Source of the DNA: Casuarius casuarius
Taxonomy: Eukaryota > Chordata > Aves > Casuariiformes > Casuariidae
Assembly (NCBI GenBank): GCA_003342895.1
Contig: PTFA01000398.1
Location: 315,763 to 379,762, forward strand
Length of the DNA stretch: 64,000 nucleotides
Direction: 5' to 3'
Within the stretch, counting starts at the first letter, position 1. Each line of letters opens with the position of its first letter. The notes below the pieces were generated by a model. It was not told where the DNA came from, made no database searches, and worked only from the letters and a program-made list of their open reading frames with translations. The position numbers were made by a program, and so were the translations under genes. Positions 54,190 through 64,000 of this stretch are shown here, one piece after another.

Positions 54190-55035
54190 ATTTCATAGAA
54201 ATCATAGGGACCATTCATAGGGACCATTGAAAATCATCTTGTCCTTCCCCCTGCTTAAAGCAGGTGCAGTTTGATCAGGCTGCTCAGGGACTTGTCTAGT
54301 CAAAATTTGAGTATCTCCCAGGATGCATATTCTGCAACCTCTCTGGGCAATGTTTTCTAATATTTTATCAACCTCATAATGAAAAGGGTTTTTTTTATGA
54401 TCTAATCAGAGATTCCCGTGCTTCAACTTTTGTCCATTGCATCTTGTCCTACTACTGTGCAACTTCAAGAAGAGTCTATCTCTCTTTTTTCATACCTTCC
54501 CATTTATAGCTGTATACAGCAATACTATCTCCCATTGGTCTGCTCTTATTAAGGCTCTACAAGCCCAGGTCTCAGCCTCTCCTAGCACATCCTGTGCTCC
54601 ACTCCCCGACCATCCTGGTGGTCACCTGCTGGGCTCACTCCAGTATGTCGACATCAGTCCTGCGCTGGGGAGACCCAAATGGTACTCAGCACTCCAGATG
54701 TAGGATTACGTTAGAACGGAGGGGAATAATCACTTCTCGCTGCCCTTGCTAGTACAGCCTCGCATGCAGTTGGCCTCTTTCACCTCATGGGCTCACTTCT
54801 TGTTGGCCTCGTAGCCTGTACTGTTGTGTGGGGTTATTTCATGCCAGATAAAGGACTTTGTATATACTTCTGTCGAACCTCCTTAGGCTTCTGTCAACCC
54901 ATTTCTCCAGCGTGTCGAGGTCTCTCTGAATAGCAGTCCTGTCCTGTAATGTCACCCACTCCTCCCAGTTTGGAATCACCGAGGAACTTGTGCATCTGTT
55001 CTGTACCATAATGTCTAGGTTAGACTTCAATTTTT
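54190..55035 (-). mobile_element. CR1 LINE, 5'-truncated, diverged
   Basis: A chicken-repeat-1 family non-LTR retrotransposon on the minus strand. Its 3' end is at 54190-54208, where the minus strand shows the CTATGAT/CTATGA type 3'-terminal repeat of CR1 instead of a poly(A) tail. The + strand then shows the usual inverted CR1 landmarks in order: 'ccccctgcttaaagcagg', 'gatcaggctgctcaggga', 'caacctctctgggcaa', 'ctccagtatgtcgacatc' and 'gcactccagatgtagg'. Between about 54830 and 54970 the minus strand still reads fragments of the C-terminal reverse-transcriptase region (AIQRDLDTLEKWVDR, then KVLYL). Many point changes and a deletion near 54825 make it inactive. The 5' boundary near 55035 is where similarity to the family fades and is approximate. 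Confidence 0.9.
54203..54228. repeat. 13-bp perfect tandem duplication in CR1 tail
   Basis: The unit catagggaccatt occurs twice with no gap (54203-54215 and 54216-54228), inside the 3' terminal part of the CR1 copy. It looks like a local replication-slippage duplication after insertion. Confidence 0.85.
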
Positions 55036-56136
55036 CTTCAAAACAGTATTCCTACTAATGGTAACAAGTGGGTATGCCCCTTCCTACTTTCAGGCAATTT
55101 GTGAGCAAACTACTGATTGTTGTAATGAGTAACTCTAGAAGAACAGTCTTTTGACATTGTACAAGTTTTTTGCTACTGAGCCTTCCAGATTAGAGCTGTG
55201 TAGGTCTGTGTGAGTATACTTATACATAAAAATGAAACAACTGTTGCTCTGAAATGAGCCTGTTACTGGAAATGTTTGTCTTTGCTATTTATTTTTATCT
55301 GACTACGTTCTTTGCACACCTTGGAATCAAAGCTTTTTTTTCTTGTTGGAGGCTTGAAGAGCACAATGTTGCTTTTTTTCATTTCTAAAATGTGAAACTT
55401 GTTTTTGCATTTTGCAGCAGACACACAAACAGTTTAATTGACTGGCTGTGAAACAATAATGCCCTCCTCAGAAATTCTCCTATAGCTCTAGAAAGAAGTG
55501 TTTATTTCTCTCACTATTTAGCTAAGTGCAAATCTTCTGTGTTGGGCAGAGCTAAATAACTTTTCTTAAAAAACATTCTTTAAAATTATCTCTCATTTCT
55601 TCCTGCATCCATTCTGACACTGCTAACATCTTGGAAGTCATGGCCTTAATTATATAAATCTAATTTCCTCTGAAACTTGCAGGCCAGAATGAAGATTTGA
55701 AGGAAGATCATCTGCAATGTACTAACTATACTTTTTTCATCCCTTAAAAATGTTTAATGTCTCCACAGAATAGTGTAAAGAAATGCATCAAAAAAAACCA
55801 GGGAAAAATACAATACCATAAAAAATGTCAAAGGTTTAAGTCTTATACACCAAATCCCATTATTTTACTTCACTTGCATAGAAGTTTTTGTAATGTATTC
55901 TGGAAAAATAATTTTCTCTTGCAGTGTGTGTTGACGTGGTTTTACTTGGTTATAAGAAGTTATAGCAGTAGACCGTAGAAGATGCAGCTGAGTTCTGTTA
56001 GATCAGCTCCTTTGCCCTGGAAGTGCACAACAGAGTTCTCCAGTTAGCAACACCTCAGCTACAAAACTTTTGCTGCCCTTGAGCTTCATGAAAAAGCCAA
56101 GAAGCAGTAATAATGCCAAAATTAAATAATAATGAC

Positions 56137-56143
<7 letters not shown>

Positions 56144-56185
<42 letters not shown>
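56144..56185 (+). repeat. A42 homopolymer
   Basis: Forty-two consecutive A. This is the longest homopolymer in the window. No retrocopied gene, SINE body or flanking target duplication was recognised around it. Confidence 0.95.
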
Positions 56186-56187
<2 letters not shown>

Positions 56188-56759
56188 AGAGAGAAAGACA
56201 GTGTTGGACTGTTACCTCCTAAATGTTAACTCCATGTACTTTTATGTTGCATGTTGGACAAATTTGACAGCTGTGACACTTTGAGAAGAAATAAGTATGG
56301 TGGTGTTATAAAGTAAACTTTCAGATGACCAAATGCCAAATCTGAGGTGGGATCAAACCTCAAAAAGAAAAACCCCTAACACTAATCTTGGATTTAGTTA
56401 CTTAAACTAGTGTACTTCAGCGGTATGTGGGGAGCATCACATTGCAAAAACCATCATGCAATTTGGTATCAGTGCTCTGTGTTAATGAAAACTATATAGC
56501 AGAGATAACACAAGTCAATGCACAGACATTTTAGCAATACTTATTGATGACTACACTACATCCTGTTCATGCTAACGTTGTTTTTGTGAGCGCAAAATTC
56601 AATCAAAAATGTACAAAAGCATAACAAAAGTGAAATAAGGAAAGGAAGGAGACTGTCTGCAGTAGAGATGTTCTTATATTTGTATTTTTAAAGTAATTAT
56701 TGATTGCCCCTCTATACTAGTTTTACTGGGGTGAATTAAACAGTCCCGCTAACTGGAGT

Positions 56760-57020
56760 GGTATAGGTTTATTGCTTAGATGTCTGTCCTAGATCTGTGC
56801 CTGCAGGGATGCTCTGTGTGATGGGACTCTGTTTTGGCCCTGGCTGCTGCCTCACCTTTCAGGTGCTGAGTCCTTCCCCCCACTGAGCAGGCTCGGTGCT
56901 GCTCTGGAGAGGGTGCAGCCTTTCTCCCTACGGGGAGATCTCGTTCCCCCAGTCATCTTAAAGGCAAATAGCAGGAAGTCGGACCACGCAGATAAGACAG
57001 GTGCCGCCCGGTGGTGAATA
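56760..57020. other. GC-enriched patch
   Basis: A short GC-rich island in AT-rich intron, with a 101-codon minus-strand frame (57157-56852) of no recognisable product. No repeat family was identified. Confidence 0.3.
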
Positions 57021-57779
57021 TGCCAAAGGTGTGGTTGGTCTGCTGGATTTGAAGGATTCCTTAATATATTTCTATTTGAAGTGAAAATGGCTTTATTAGG
57101 CAAGTATTTTGAATGCTTTTCTTGTGCTGCTGTAATAGCAGCTTTTTGGAGGTCCACGTAGTTGATTGTTCTGAAAAAAATGTGTTCAGAAAATCCTGAC
57201 AGTTGCCAGTCAGGATTTGGGGGGTGGAGTTATTTCACCTTGTTTTAAACCAATATTTGTAAAATGTTTTCTTTGATAATTATAATTTAAAATCCATGAA
57301 AATTCTTTAAGGCTATGAAAACCAACATTTCAATATTGTTTGATTTCTGCCTAAAAATGCTGTGAAGTAAAAGTATAATATATAACATTTGTTCCTGGGA
57401 AACTGTTTTAAGTCCAATTTTTTTGGCTTGATAGGAAGTTGAGAAAAGTGCTTACAAATGATAGATGTAGCAAAAATGTTCACAAGTAAAGATAGGCAGA
57501 AAATAAGAAGCAGCTTTCTAGTCATTAGGAGAGAAGGTTCCAGAGCAACCTTCCAGCAGATGCAGTGGAGTCAAAACACATCTTGTTTTACAGTGTAGTC
57601 CCTTGGTTTTTAGAAAAGATTATTTGACATGAAAAGGATGGTATCCTGGTGCGGGAGGTGACGGGATAGCCCCGCGAGATCCTTTCCAGTTTCATATTCC
57701 TAAGCAGAAAGCAGTGCTCTCATGTCGTCTTCCCTGTGTGAATTTTTCTCATGGTCACAAATCTGAGCACCTACAAAAA

Positions 57780-58260
57780 ACGTTGCTGTTAGGACGGAAC
57801 TCGGGTTGAGTACAAAAGGCTCTATACCCCTTTGCTGAGGAGACACGACCGCAAAGTGTTAGGGACTAGGCAAACGGTTGTGGAAGTTTGGGTGCATGGA
57901 GAGAGAGACGCGAGGCTCAGCATGGCAAGGGCTGTCCCCTGGCGGGTGGGAGACGGCCTTAGCGGGGCTCTTGGGTGCTATTCCCAGTTCTCTTGCTGGG
58001 AGCTTAGTCACATCGACTCGGCTTGCCGTGCTGCAGCTGACACAGCTGTGGAGTGGGATAGCTACATCAGAGGGTAGATGAAGAAGGGGAGGAACTGGGT
58101 GGGATTTCTAGATGGCATATGCCGGGACATGGGCTAGGGAGTGTTTTGCTCAGTTTTCACACACGCGTGGGAGGCTGCAGCCCCCGCCCCAGCAGAGGCC
58201 GGGAGTGCCCTGGCGTGTGCCACGCTGACATGTGTTAGAGAGCTCGGGAAAGCTCTGGAC
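57780..58260. other. GC-enriched patch before the CACNA2D3 exon
   Basis: GC-rich sequence about 1.1-1.6 kb upstream of the exon, with several CpG (gagacgcgagg, ggcgggtgggagacgg). Frames of 81 codons (+) and 137 codons (-, 58547-58134) are open but resemble no CACNA2D3 segment or other protein I know. Confidence 0.3.
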
Positions 58261-58736
58261 AAGCATGTTCCTTTCCCGTTCCTGCTCACCTGTCTGTAAA
58301 CCAGTCCCCTCTCTTTGCTGTCATTTCCCATGTATAGAACAGGGTTCATAGCATTTTCTACCTCGTCAGTGTACTGTGAGGATAAATTTGCAGTTGTTTC
58401 CAAGGTTTGTAAAATAATGGAACCTGCACCTAGCTCTATTAGATGAGGAGGAACTGAGAAAAGGGTATACAAAAGAGTGAAACATTTCACTGGAAACTTT
58501 CCTTTGCTTTTTAAATGGCAGCAGTCTGAGGCTGTTAAAAGAGACAATTTTGGGTATAAGTGTTATAACATGGAACTGTGGAGTGCAGTCAAACAAGTCT
58601 TCGCATTTAGCATATAGCAAGGGCTATCCTGCATCCAAGTTTTCCAAAGTATGCCCTTCTTCTCTGCCAAGAAATTTTATCTGAGCAGAGTTTAAGAAAG
58701 GTGATCATCTTTCTGGGATTTCTGGACAAAAGTCCC

Positions 58737-58764
58737 TGTGCGTGTGTGTGCGCATACATGCACA
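58737..58764. repeat. Alternating purine-pyrimidine tract (28 nt)
   Basis: Strict alternation of TG, CG and CA steps, 620 bp upstream of the exon. The longest such tract I found. Confidence 0.85.
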
Positions 58765-59221
58765 GAAAACTGCGCAGTTGTTTCACAGACATTTCTTTCT
58801 GGAAAATGTGGCAACCCTGGCCATGATTCCACAGTTTATCACTTGATAGCATAAGTGAAATGCAGATTGTGGGCACCTGTCTTGATGTTGACAAAGATAC
58901 AGTGGTGTACAAGCCTTATTTTTGAAAACCAGTGGAGACTGGCTTGCCTGTTGTTTCAGGTCCTTCATCTATAGAAGTTAAGGATTTGCTAATTAAGTGC
59001 CTCTTCCTCCAAACCAAAGCAATTTTCTGAATTTATGAGTGCAGAACAGATTTGTCTGAAACATATAGCTTTTCTTGTGGCCTGATTGTTTTAGCTTATT
59101 CTCAGTTATTGTTAACCATGGCTTAGGTTAAATGCCAGATTTTAAAAACATCTGAAGAGATAAGCCATTTTGTTAAATAGAACAAAGCCATATTTTATGA
59201 TGAAGACCTGTCTGGCAGAGA

Positions 59222-59239
59222 TTTTTTTTTTTTTTTTTT
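59222..59239. repeat. T18 homopolymer
   Basis: A T run about 145 bp upstream of the exon acceptor, too far to be its polypyrimidine tract. Confidence 0.85.
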
Positions 59240-59383
59240 AACTTTCCATGCTGTTTATCCAGTCACACTTCTTGAGAGAGGCTCTATCCATATGAATTGC
59301 ACATCTGTATCTGAAGTTGCACTGTGCATGTTTTAAATGACTGTGGTGTTAATTGACTTGATCTCTTACATTGGACTTTTCAG

Positions 59384-59462
59384 GTTCGTATTTTTACCTA
59401 TCTGATTGGAAGGGAAGCTGCTTTTGCTGATAACTTGAAGTGGATGGCCTGTGCTAACAAAG
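59384..59462 (+). CDS. CACNA2D3: CACNA2D3 internal exon (VWA domain segment)
   Basis: Coding exon of the alpha2delta-3 auxiliary subunit of voltage-gated calcium channels, an extracellular glycoprotein that promotes surface trafficking and modulates gating of the pore-forming subunit. The + strand reads a phase-0 frame beginning [10 protein letters not shown], continuing through EAAFAD and ending KWMACANK, with one extra base that starts a split glycine codon. I recognise this as the alpha2delta-3 protein; alpha2delta-1 differs clearly at the same place. It falls in the second half of the VWA domain, after the MIDAS metal-binding motif, which is not in this window. The acceptor is a pyrimidine-rich stretch ending CAG at 59381-59383. 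The donor is GT at 59463, in the context AAAG|gttggt. The length is 79 bp (26 codons plus 1 base). No stop or frameshift is seen. The preceding segment (ending NWPDRK in the protein) and the following one (beginning FFTQIS) were not found, so both flanking introns exceed the window. Confidence 0.95.
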
Positions 59463-60579
59463 GTTGGTTAATCTTCAACTGAAAACTTTGCTTTCAAAAG
59501 TATATTACTGAGCACATCTTCCTGCACATCTGACATCTGCACATATGGTGTCATTGACAACTAATCAGAGACCATGGGTTGTTTTTTCCAGGGAAGGAAA
59601 AGACATACTTATCTGCAGCATATGAGTTTAAAAAGCAAAAAACCAGTTTGAAATGTATTTTGTTTTCCTTAAAAAGTGCATGAAGCTTTTTAATGATGTG
59701 ATCTTCAATTTTTGTTCAGAGAGCAAGTTGTAATTTCAAACCATTTGTGCTATTATAGTTGTTATTACTCAGTCAGAATTAGTTTGTTTCCTAAGAACCC
59801 CGGGTACGAGTCCTGTTGAGTTAGGCACAGTATGCAACACCAGACATCCTGTCCCTTGAGGAACTGACAGTGTAATTGAAAAAACAGATTTATTTTCTGT
59901 AAGGAAGGAGCATTAAAACGTGTAAGATGCTGAGATGATACAGTAAAAGGATTGGCTAATGTAAGTAAGAATGATTCAGGAAAAAGAAAAGATTAATCTT
60001 CAGGTTTTCCTTTAACTCTACTCTTGGAAAAAAAAAAAAGTTCTTGCTTCTTTTCCTTTGTTCCACATTATGTTATGATGAATTGCATCAGGTGCTATCC
60101 ATTTAGTCATTATTGCTTAACTACTGTTGTGTCCAGCTGATGGAAATTACTCAGTTTGAAGTCTTGTCTTAATCAGCTAATATTACACCATAATTTAGTT
60201 TTAGTAATAGTATAAGAATCCTTTGAAGCATCTTTTTGAAGACAATTTAATCAACAAAATCTTTTAGCTTTTTAGTCCAGCACTACAGATTCATAAAGAT
60301 CTAAGTACAGCAGCTCAGAAATTAGGACCAGGCAATAAAATCTGCCTCAGCAGATCATCTGGTCCACGTCTTCCTCATTCCCAGAGGGAGAACAGTGGTC
60401 ACCTTTGTCATTCTTCAGGACTACTTTGTTCTTTTAAGAAGCACATTGCTGTTTTATAAGTCTAATGAAGAATTATAGTATTTCTAGTGTCTGAAACTGA
60501 GGATAGTGGTGAAGGGCATTTGATTTAGCAGCAGGTAAATAGGGTTTGAATCAATGGGACCTGGCCAATCTGTTTCTTC

Positions 60580-60600
60580 TTTTTTTTTTTTTTTTTTTTN
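60580..60600. repeat. T20 tract ending in an undetermined base
   Basis: Twenty T followed by N at 60600. The N shows that the read or assembly broke at the homopolymer, so its real length is uncertain. Confidence 0.9.
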
Positions 60601-61636
60601 CCAGAATCTTACTCATATGAGTAAGATCCTAATTAAACAGTTCAATAACTGTTTTTTCTATGCAATTTTATCTCTGGTTTAACAGTAACAATACTTGCTT
60701 TCTGATATTTTACAATGAAAAAAGCTTTTACCTCTGATCGGTAATTAAATACTTGTTTATAGTCTTTATAATCACAATTGGAAGCAGTGTAAGTCAGTAT
60801 GGATTTAGAACTTTTCCTTATAGTTTTCAGCCACAGCCCAGCCTTGTCCTTTAGTGAAATGAAGGATTACAGCACAGACAGTTGAGCAGTGTAGTAAAGC
60901 TGGTCTAAAGATTGGCTGAATGACTGGACTGCAGTTTACTTCTTGCTTGGGTGGGCCAAAGTATGTTGTTGTCACTGAGGGTCAATGGCCCTAAAATCAA
61001 TTTTCCTTGCAGTGATTTTCCCCTTGGAAGCACAACATAGATGAAGGCTGTGTGCAGGGTTTCCAGCTGACTGGATGGTGGACAGCAGTCCTTTCCTTCA
61101 AAATGGGTCACAGGGGAAATTCATACCACCTTGCAAAACTCCTTTAGCTTCTAGGTTCCAACGGTGAAACCATGAAACTCCCCCAAGCATGCTTTTCTGT
61201 TACATTTTTGTGTGTAAGTAGGGCATATCTAGAGGGAGTTGGGCTTAATGAAGCAAAACAGCAAACCATTTTAAATACATTAAAATGTGGAAGAACCCCA
61301 AAGTCCCTCTAGAGTGGTTTGTGAAATTTGCCGTGATTTATTCTTCTGTATCATAAGCAAGTGCACATGAAGGGGAAAAAAGATTCACTAAGATCCTCAA
61401 AAGAACAAAGGTAAGTTTCCTAATGCTCACTGTGCCAGATTTTAAAGTAAGCAGGCACTACTACCTTTCCCTCAGTGGTCACTTCCATCAGAAAGCTGTA
61501 AAAATAAAGGTGGGAGTTAATGCTTTAGTTACTCACAAAACAGCCAGTATTAAACACTTTTTTTTTTTTCCAGCAAAAGTCTCTATCGCATTATGACAGC
61601 CTCCCTTTCGAATGTTTGTTTATTTTTATTAATTAT

Positions 61637-62003
61637 GCGGCATCAGTGTGGCTGGCACCTTGCAGAACGGACAAAGGAGGGGATTCATCCCCGCCGAGGG
61701 GCAGAGGCTGGGAAGGCGGCGGAGGGAGGGGAGAACGCTTTGCGTAGCGGAGGGCTCAGCGGGGAGCTCTGACTGCCAGCAGAGGACAGATCGGCCCCGA
61801 GGCAAACTGTGCCCCAGCTGTAGCAGCTTATAGCCTATTGTACTGGGGGAGAGGAGCTGCGTACAGGAAGCGCAGTCACATCCATCCCCGTTAACAGCAT
61901 GACCCCGGCACCTCGAGCGCTGCGGGCTCTTGTGGGGAGTGGCAGCCGGCCAGTTACGGATGCTGCTCACCTGCTCGAGAGGCCTCTGCGGCAGGGGGTA
62001 TTC
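61637..62003. promoter_or_regulatory. CpG-rich block 2.2 kb after the exon
   Basis: About 24 CpG in 367 bp by my count, including several gcgg and ccgg sites, in otherwise AT-rich intron. It is followed by AT-rich sequence with an octamer-like atttt-gcata motif (62114-62123). It may be an internal promoter or enhancer. The 113-codon minus-strand frame over it (61970-61629) has no recognisable product. Confidence 0.5.
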
Positions 62004-62039
62004 TCCACGGGAGCTTTACAGCTGCAGGGAAACAATGAA

Positions 62040-62350
62040 TTCCCTCCTTCGTTCCTACCCAGAGAGGATTTTTTTAATTCTGGTATTTTATTAGTTGCAA
62101 GAATATTGCATCCATTTTGCATAGTGTCCGGAAAATGAGACGCACTGCGCTCTGTTTAGAAATCAGACGGAGCCATTTTGAGGAGTTCTGTGTCTAATGG
62201 TGCACATTTACAGAAAAACAAGCAATCTAAAAACACCAGTTTGCAACGACTGTGTAACATGGAAGGGCAGCTAACTTGCAGAGCACACGTGTTCATGATT
62301 AACCACATTATTATATGTATCTTATGCTTGGCATTACCAGATCTTACCTG
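62040..62350. promoter_or_regulatory. Candidate conserved non-coding element
   Basis: Low-repeat, balanced-composition sequence with homeodomain/POU-like AT cores (attttattagttgc, ccattttgcata, gattaaccaca) directly next to the CpG-rich block. The texture is that of a vertebrate enhancer. Conservation was not tested. Confidence 0.3.
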
Positions 62351-64000
62351 TTTCCTTCACAAATTCTTCCTGTTGGGGAGAGAAAAAGCAGCGCAGACTG
62401 TAAGGGGCTCCGAAGTGCCGTAATTCACACGCCCGGGAATGGAGAAGCAGGTGTTAGACTGTGAAAGTTAAGGCATGGGTTTGCTGCTGCTTACGTGGCC
62501 TTGGCAGCTGCGCTCAAGAACTTCAGAGCACGTCTTTTTCTGATGATTAAACCTTGATGTATGAAGAGTAAGATTTTGAAATCAAAGGGGTACCTCTGAT
62601 CCCTGGATACGAGGGTTTAATTTAACACTGTAGGAAGCTAATTCCTATGAGGTTTGACATTTGTTACACGTAGCTATGAACACAGGAATCATCAAAAAGT
62701 CTAGCTATTCAGTGAAATGAACCAAGAGAATGTCACCTAATGCTGTCCCTAGCTACAATATTGTAACTTACAGTAGAGGCTTCCTAACAGAAGTAAATGT
62801 AAAAATAAACATTAGAGCAGGTATCCAAAATATGGGAAAGATCATTTGAGTAGCTTTTGCAATTTCTTTCACTTTATTGTAGCGGGAATCTAAAATTTAA
62901 GAGAAACAACTTCTTATAGAAGCAAATTAAATAAATCAATACTATTTAGGAGAGATGAACCATAAATTCACAGAAGAGAGCTAATTTCTCATGTTAATTA
63001 TGAGTCATGGAAATGATAAAGTCGTTGTAAGTTTTCTAATATGAGTTTCAAAAGCACAAAACATACTTATAAGGAGATCAAATAGATGAAAGGTCTTCAA
63101 TGCAAGAAACGAACTCCTCCAAAAAATTACAAATCAAACCCACCTCTGAGAACACATTATAAAAATGCAAAGAGAATGCATATGGTTGTGCCCTATGACA
63201 CCATCCTCATCTAAGTCTTGTAAAAATTGCTTCTAAAGATATTTTAGTAAACTCACTAATTTGAAGCTACCTGATTAAAATTTGTAAGCTCTCTAATACA
63301 CTCTTTCTTTCAATTTTCCATCCCTTGCAGCCTATCATATGACTAAATCTGTGAAACACAGAACTAATAAAAAATACAGAATTTTTTTCATATTAATCCC
63401 TTTTTCTTCCACTTGCTAGCCTTGGCTTCTTTAGCTGCCCTACTCACGGGGCAAGGAGCATTGTATGGCCAGCCTGGAAGCACATGCCTGCCAGTATTCA
63501 TGTGCTGAATTAACCATCTAGCGCCTTCCAAAGAGGATTCTCATTGTCACCTCTTCCAATCTGGGGGTCGCCACAAATTTTCACAGAACTCAGTTGTCTT
63601 TGAGACCTTTATTTCTTTACTAACTTTGTTTGAAATTGTTTTTCTGAATCAAACAGGCTAATCACAGTCTCTCTTAGTTTTAGAAAATCAGGCTAGAAAT
63701 TATTTGCTCTATTGCAACATTTAGGGATATGGTTTGCAATATCACCAAGTACCACAACAAGAAGTGAATACTTTGCATGTAATATGGTGTCTGGAGAGTT
63801 CCGTGATATTATGTAGGCTATTATATGAGATATGACAGTATGCATTTTAAAAATGCTACAAAGAGAAACACCTACTGTAGTGCACATCCACATGAAAAGT
63901 AGTTACAAATAACCTGTTCAAGTAGGTGTCTCTCCCTATGTTGTCTGTGCATATGGTTCAAATGGATCTCTTCTAAATAAAAAATAACAGAAAAATGTTT

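Larger units (their letters stand above)
1..59383 (+). other. CACNA2D3: CACNA2D3 large intron (3' part)
   Basis: Everything upstream of the exon appears to be a single intron, whose 5' end lies outside the window. I looked for the alpha2delta-3 segments that should precede the exon (the ITDGAVDTYD region and the stretch around GIGMLDIALNEAF) and found none on the + strand. Many stops occur in all frames, and the open frames present have no recognisable product. Embedded elements are listed separately. That the whole span is transcribed as one intron is inference from gene order; a small exon could have been missed by eye. Confidence 0.8.
59463..64000 (+). other. CACNA2D3: CACNA2D3 next intron (5' part)
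   Basis: The sequence after the donor GT. It is AT-rich intron with a T20 tract ending in an N (60580-60600), then a CpG-rich block at 61637-62003. The next protein segment (FFTQIS, then LADVQENV) was searched for and not seen, so the next exon lies beyond the window. Apart from the CpG block, 59463-61636 and 62360-64000 hold nothing I can name. Confidence 0.75.

Noticed and set aside
58134..58547. 137-codon minus-strand frame
   Set aside because: No domain, no splice context, and antisense to CACNA2D3. It covers part of a GC patch.
59463..64000. Next CACNA2D3 exon (FFTQIS, LADVQENV)
   Set aside because: Looked for and not found, so it should lie beyond the window.
1..64000. tRNA, rRNA, known microRNAs and CRISPR arrays
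   Set aside because: No T-loop-like GGTTCRA box with a pairing acceptor stem, no familiar miRNA seed in a hairpin, and no regularly spaced repeats were seen. CRISPR is not expected in a vertebrate genome.

Overview
The window looks like nuclear DNA from a bird. It is AT-rich and almost wholly non-coding, with few interspersed repeats. The clearest repeat is a 5'-truncated CR1 LINE carrying the end of a reverse-transcriptase reading frame, and there are no mammalian SINEs. Species cannot be fixed from the sequence. Turtles and crocodilians also carry CR1, so 'bird' rests on repeat poverty and overall texture.

One protein-coding exon is recognisable, at 59384-59462 on the + strand. It is a 79-bp exon encoding part of the von Willebrand factor A (VWA) domain of the voltage-gated calcium channel auxiliary subunit alpha2delta-3 (CACNA2D3), with an AG acceptor and a GT donor. 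I found neither the preceding nor the following exon, so the window reads as about 59.4 kb of one very large intron, the exon, and the first 4.5 kb of the next intron. CACNA2D3 is known for very large introns in other vertebrates. None of the long open frames elsewhere has a recognisable product; they are chance frames.

Layout. 1-13050: AT-rich intron with microsatellites, a CpG-bearing patch (6630-7020) and stretches that look like conserved enhancers (7220-7950). 13059-13469: a probable solo retroviral LTR on the minus strand, with TG/CA ends, a 5-bp duplicated flank, TATA and poly(A) signals and a two-copy repeat in U3; it abuts an unexplained GC-rich block reaching about 14850. 14860-36000: AT-rich intron with a degenerate CR1 tail near 23870, a GC patch (27560-28270) and enhancer-like stretches (30080-30310, 34420-34800). 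36050-38100: GC patches and a compact CpG island (37654-37883). 38100-54190: AT-rich intron with an enhancer-like block (41390-41960) and an old duplicated segment (46078-46291 and 47150-47404). 54190-55035: the CR1 LINE. 55036-64000: intron, a 42-A tract, the exon, and a second CpG-rich block (61637-62003).

No novel genetic system was found. The observations most worth checking are the LTR, the duplicated segment with splice-site-like edges, the two intronic CpG islands and the candidate regulatory blocks. I ran no alignment, so all statements about conservation are inference.
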